A stretch of DNA of 64,000 bases, taken from NCBI GenBank assembly GCA_040385645.1, contig JAZKGZ010000011.1:1-64000 (forward strand), given 5' to 3'. A program made the translations under genes and the position numbers. Shown piece after piece: positions 62,531 to 64,000 of this stretch. The DNA comes from JANXSS01 sp040385645 (GTDB taxonomy: Bacteria > Pseudomonadota > Gammaproteobacteria > Burkholderiales > Burkholderiaceae_D). A model generated the notes under the pieces. That model was not told where the DNA came from and searched no databases. It saw only the letters and a program-made list of their open reading frames with translations. Every line of letters starts with the position of its first letter. Position 1 is the stretch's first letter.

Positions 62531-63106
62531 GTGTCTTACTTACTTGATTCTCACACCGTCGATTTCAGTGCGTCTGCGCCAATCGTCGCCGAACGTTTGA
62601 TCGGAACCATTCTGTTGGTCGATGGCGTCGGCGGACGCATCGTCGAAACTGAAGCCTACGACCGCGACGATCCTGCCTCACACAGCCACACCGGACCGAC
62701 CGTGCGCAACAACGCCATGTTCGGCGAACCCGGCCATGCATATGTCTACCGCTCTTATGGGCTGCACTGGTGCCTGAATTTCGTCTGCCGTGAAAAAGGC
62801 CACGGCGCAGCGGTTTTACTCAGAGCATTAGAGCCTTTGGAAGGGCTCGATCTGATGCGTGCACGCCGCAGCCTCGACTCCCCATTACTTTTGTGCGCCG
62901 GCCCAGGCCGGTTGGCGCAGGCATTAGGCATTACCAATGCCCACAACGAAATGGCGCTGGACTTGCCACCTTTTCGATTACTGCCTGGACAAACACCGGT
63001 GGTAACGATTTCCGGACCCCGAATCGGTATTTCGAAAGCTATCGACGTGCCTTGGCGATTCGGCCTGGCCGGAACGAAGTACCTGAGTCGAGCGTTCAAA
63101 CGGTGA
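62531..63106 (+). CDS. DNA-3-methyladenine glycosylase (AAG/MPG family)
   Basis: A 191-residue protein with VAERLIGTILL, the catalytic Glu in IVETEAYDRDDPASHS, GEPGHAYVYRSYGLHWCLNFVC and LCAGPGRLAQALGI, all AAG family hallmarks. It excises alkylated purines in base excision repair. The start is GTG at 62531. Confidence 0.94.
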   Translation: MSYLLDSHTVDFSASAPIVAERLIGTILLVDGVGGRIVETEAYDRDDPASHSHTGPTVRNNAMFGEPGHAYVYRSYGLHWCLNFVCREKGHGAAVLLRALEPLEGLDLMRARRSLDSPLLLCAGPGRLAQALGITNAHNEMALDLPPFRLLPGQTPVVTISGPRIGISKAIDVPWRFGLAGTKYLSRAFKR

Positions 63107-63205
63107 CTGGCAGGCATCGTTATAATTAATGCATCAGTCCACTGTGAAAAGATTAAGCCGGCTGATTCCGACTATTTTCAACCATTTCAAGCAAAGAAAA
63201 CGATC

Positions 63206-63634
63206 ATGACAACCAAACTCGATAACATTCTTTACACCGCTCACGCGCACACCACTGGTGGCCGCGACGGCCGATCGGTCTCCGACGATGGCTTGCTGGA
63301 CGTCAAGCTTTCTCCTCCGAAGGCGATGGGCGGCGCCGGTACGGCAACCAACCCCGAGCAACTGTTTGCCGCCGGTTATTCAGCATGCTTCATGGGCGCG
63401 CTGAAACACGTTGCTGGCATGAAGAAAATTACCGTTCCCGCGGATGCGTCGATCGATGCCAGCGTCGACATCGGCCCGATTCCAGCAGGCTTCGGCATCG
63501 CCGCCAAGCTCGTAATCAACCTGCCGGGCCTGGACCGTGCGGTAGCACAGGATCTGGTCGATACCGCGCACAAAGTTTGCCCTTACTCAAACGCCACGCG
63601 TGGCAATATCGACGTCGATCTGGTACTCGCTTAA
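63206..63634 (+). CDS. ohr: Organic hydroperoxide resistance protein (Ohr)
   Basis: A 142-residue OsmC/Ohr family peroxiredoxin with peroxidatic Cys in NPEQLFAAGYSACFMGAL and resolving Cys in AHKVCPYSNATRGN, both in Ohr positions. It reduces fatty-acid and alkyl hydroperoxides using lipoylated proteins. No adjacent ohrR is seen; the next gene is an alpha/beta hydrolase. Confidence 0.95.
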   Translation: MTTKLDNILYTAHAHTTGGRDGRSVSDDGLLDVKLSPPKAMGGAGTATNPEQLFAAGYSACFMGALKHVAGMKKITVPADASIDASVDIGPIPAGFGIAAKLVINLPGLDRAVAQDLVDTAHKVCPYSNATRGNIDVDLVLA

Positions 63635-63805
63635 ATTAGACGTTCATAGAAATTTTACGTTTGGCTTCACGTCTAGCCTTGTGCTAAGTTTTCTCGGCTG
63701 ATCCAAACGCTTAATTTCGACACTGCGGTGCGTCGGTACCTCACCAGCGCATCGCTTTTCATCCTCCGGTCACTTCCACGCATCATTTCATCGGGAAACC
63801 TCGTC

Positions 63806-64000
63806 ATGCCTAAACTACGCGTTGGTACAGAAGTCGATACACCGATTGAATTGCATTATGAAGATTACGGTGTCGGCAAGCCGGTCGTGCTCATTCACGG
63901 CTGGCCGTTGAGCGGCCGGTCTTGGGAAGCGCAGGTGCCGGCGCTGATAGCCGCCGGCCATCGTGTCATCGCCTACGACCGACGCGGCTTCGGGCAATCG
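63806..64000 (+). CDS. Alpha/beta hydrolase (non-heme chloroperoxidase-like), N-terminal part
   Basis: The window ends after 65 codons. They read IELHYEDYGVGKPVVLIHGWPLSG with the oxyanion HGWP motif, then VPALIAAGHRVIAYDRRGFGQS. This is the beginning of an alpha/beta hydrolase of the cofactor-free haloperoxidase/esterase group. The catalytic Ser, Asp and His lie outside the window. The ATG at 63806 starts the conserved region. Confidence 0.87.
   Translation, partial: MPKLRVGTEVDTPIELHYEDYGVGKPVVLIHGWPLSGRSWEAQVPALIAAGHRVIAYDRRGFGQS

Overview
This window is a chromosomal segment of a beta-proteobacterium, most likely a member of the Burkholderiales close to Oxalobacteraceae (Collimonas/Glaciimonas/Herbaspirillum-like). 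The placement rests on gene content: a tRNA-Tyr/Gly/Thr-tuf operon, tandem DUF2905 genes, a DUF6279 lipoprotein, bioAFDB, aceK, a PEP-CTERM protein, DUF4148-like periplasmic proteins and HrpB/HrpX-type promoter boxes. No species can be named from sequence alone.

Layout. 1-0.8 kb: tuf start preceded by three tRNA genes and a near-consensus sigma70 promoter (minus strand). 0.9-15.3 kb: mostly housekeeping genes (kef potassium efflux pair, M13 peptidase, response regulator-TPR protein, folate genes folM-like and folB, ttcA, glmU, glmS). 15.4-18.2 kb: a foreign-looking block with an Eco29kI-like restriction-modification pair and a hipA fragment. 18.4-21.8 kb: a GNAT gene followed by two diverged copies of a gene for a secreted protein of the HrpF/NopX type, with decayed GNAT tails marking a duplicated unit. 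22-29 kb: a PEP-CTERM protein, a secreted subtilase whose leader carries a cyclic-di-GMP-I riboswitch, and c-di-GMP turnover proteins (EAL, HD-GYP). 29-41.5 kb: mixed metabolism and envelope genes (DoxX, ElaA, nitronate monooxygenase, aminopeptidase P, a PLD-family lipoprotein flanked by two paralogous periplasmic proteins, MAPEG, second HD-GYP, ettA). 41.8-46.7 kb: an accessory block with a helical-repeat protein, a protein ending in a zinc-protease motif, and a nucleotidyltransferase-fold protein with an NLS-like basic patch. 46.8-59.9 kb: biotin operon, SDR-aceK-ychJ, dsbA, SPOR protein, argS, 6-phosphogluconolactonase. 60.2-64 kb: a second helical-repeat protein, PilZ, 3-methyladenine glycosylase, Ohr, and the start of an alpha/beta hydrolase.

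How it works together. The most interesting theme is a scattered candidate type III secretion regulon. Three genes (the two HrpF/NopX-like paralogs and the zinc-protease-motif gene) each have a TTCG-N16-TTCG-like box about 150 bp before the start codon and a YANNNT -10 motif 31-32 bases after the box. Three further proteins look like secreted effectors but have no convincing box. No secretion machinery lies in the window. A second theme is c-di-GMP: a riboswitch, an EAL protein, two HD-GYP proteins (one with a damaged HD motif) and a PilZ protein.
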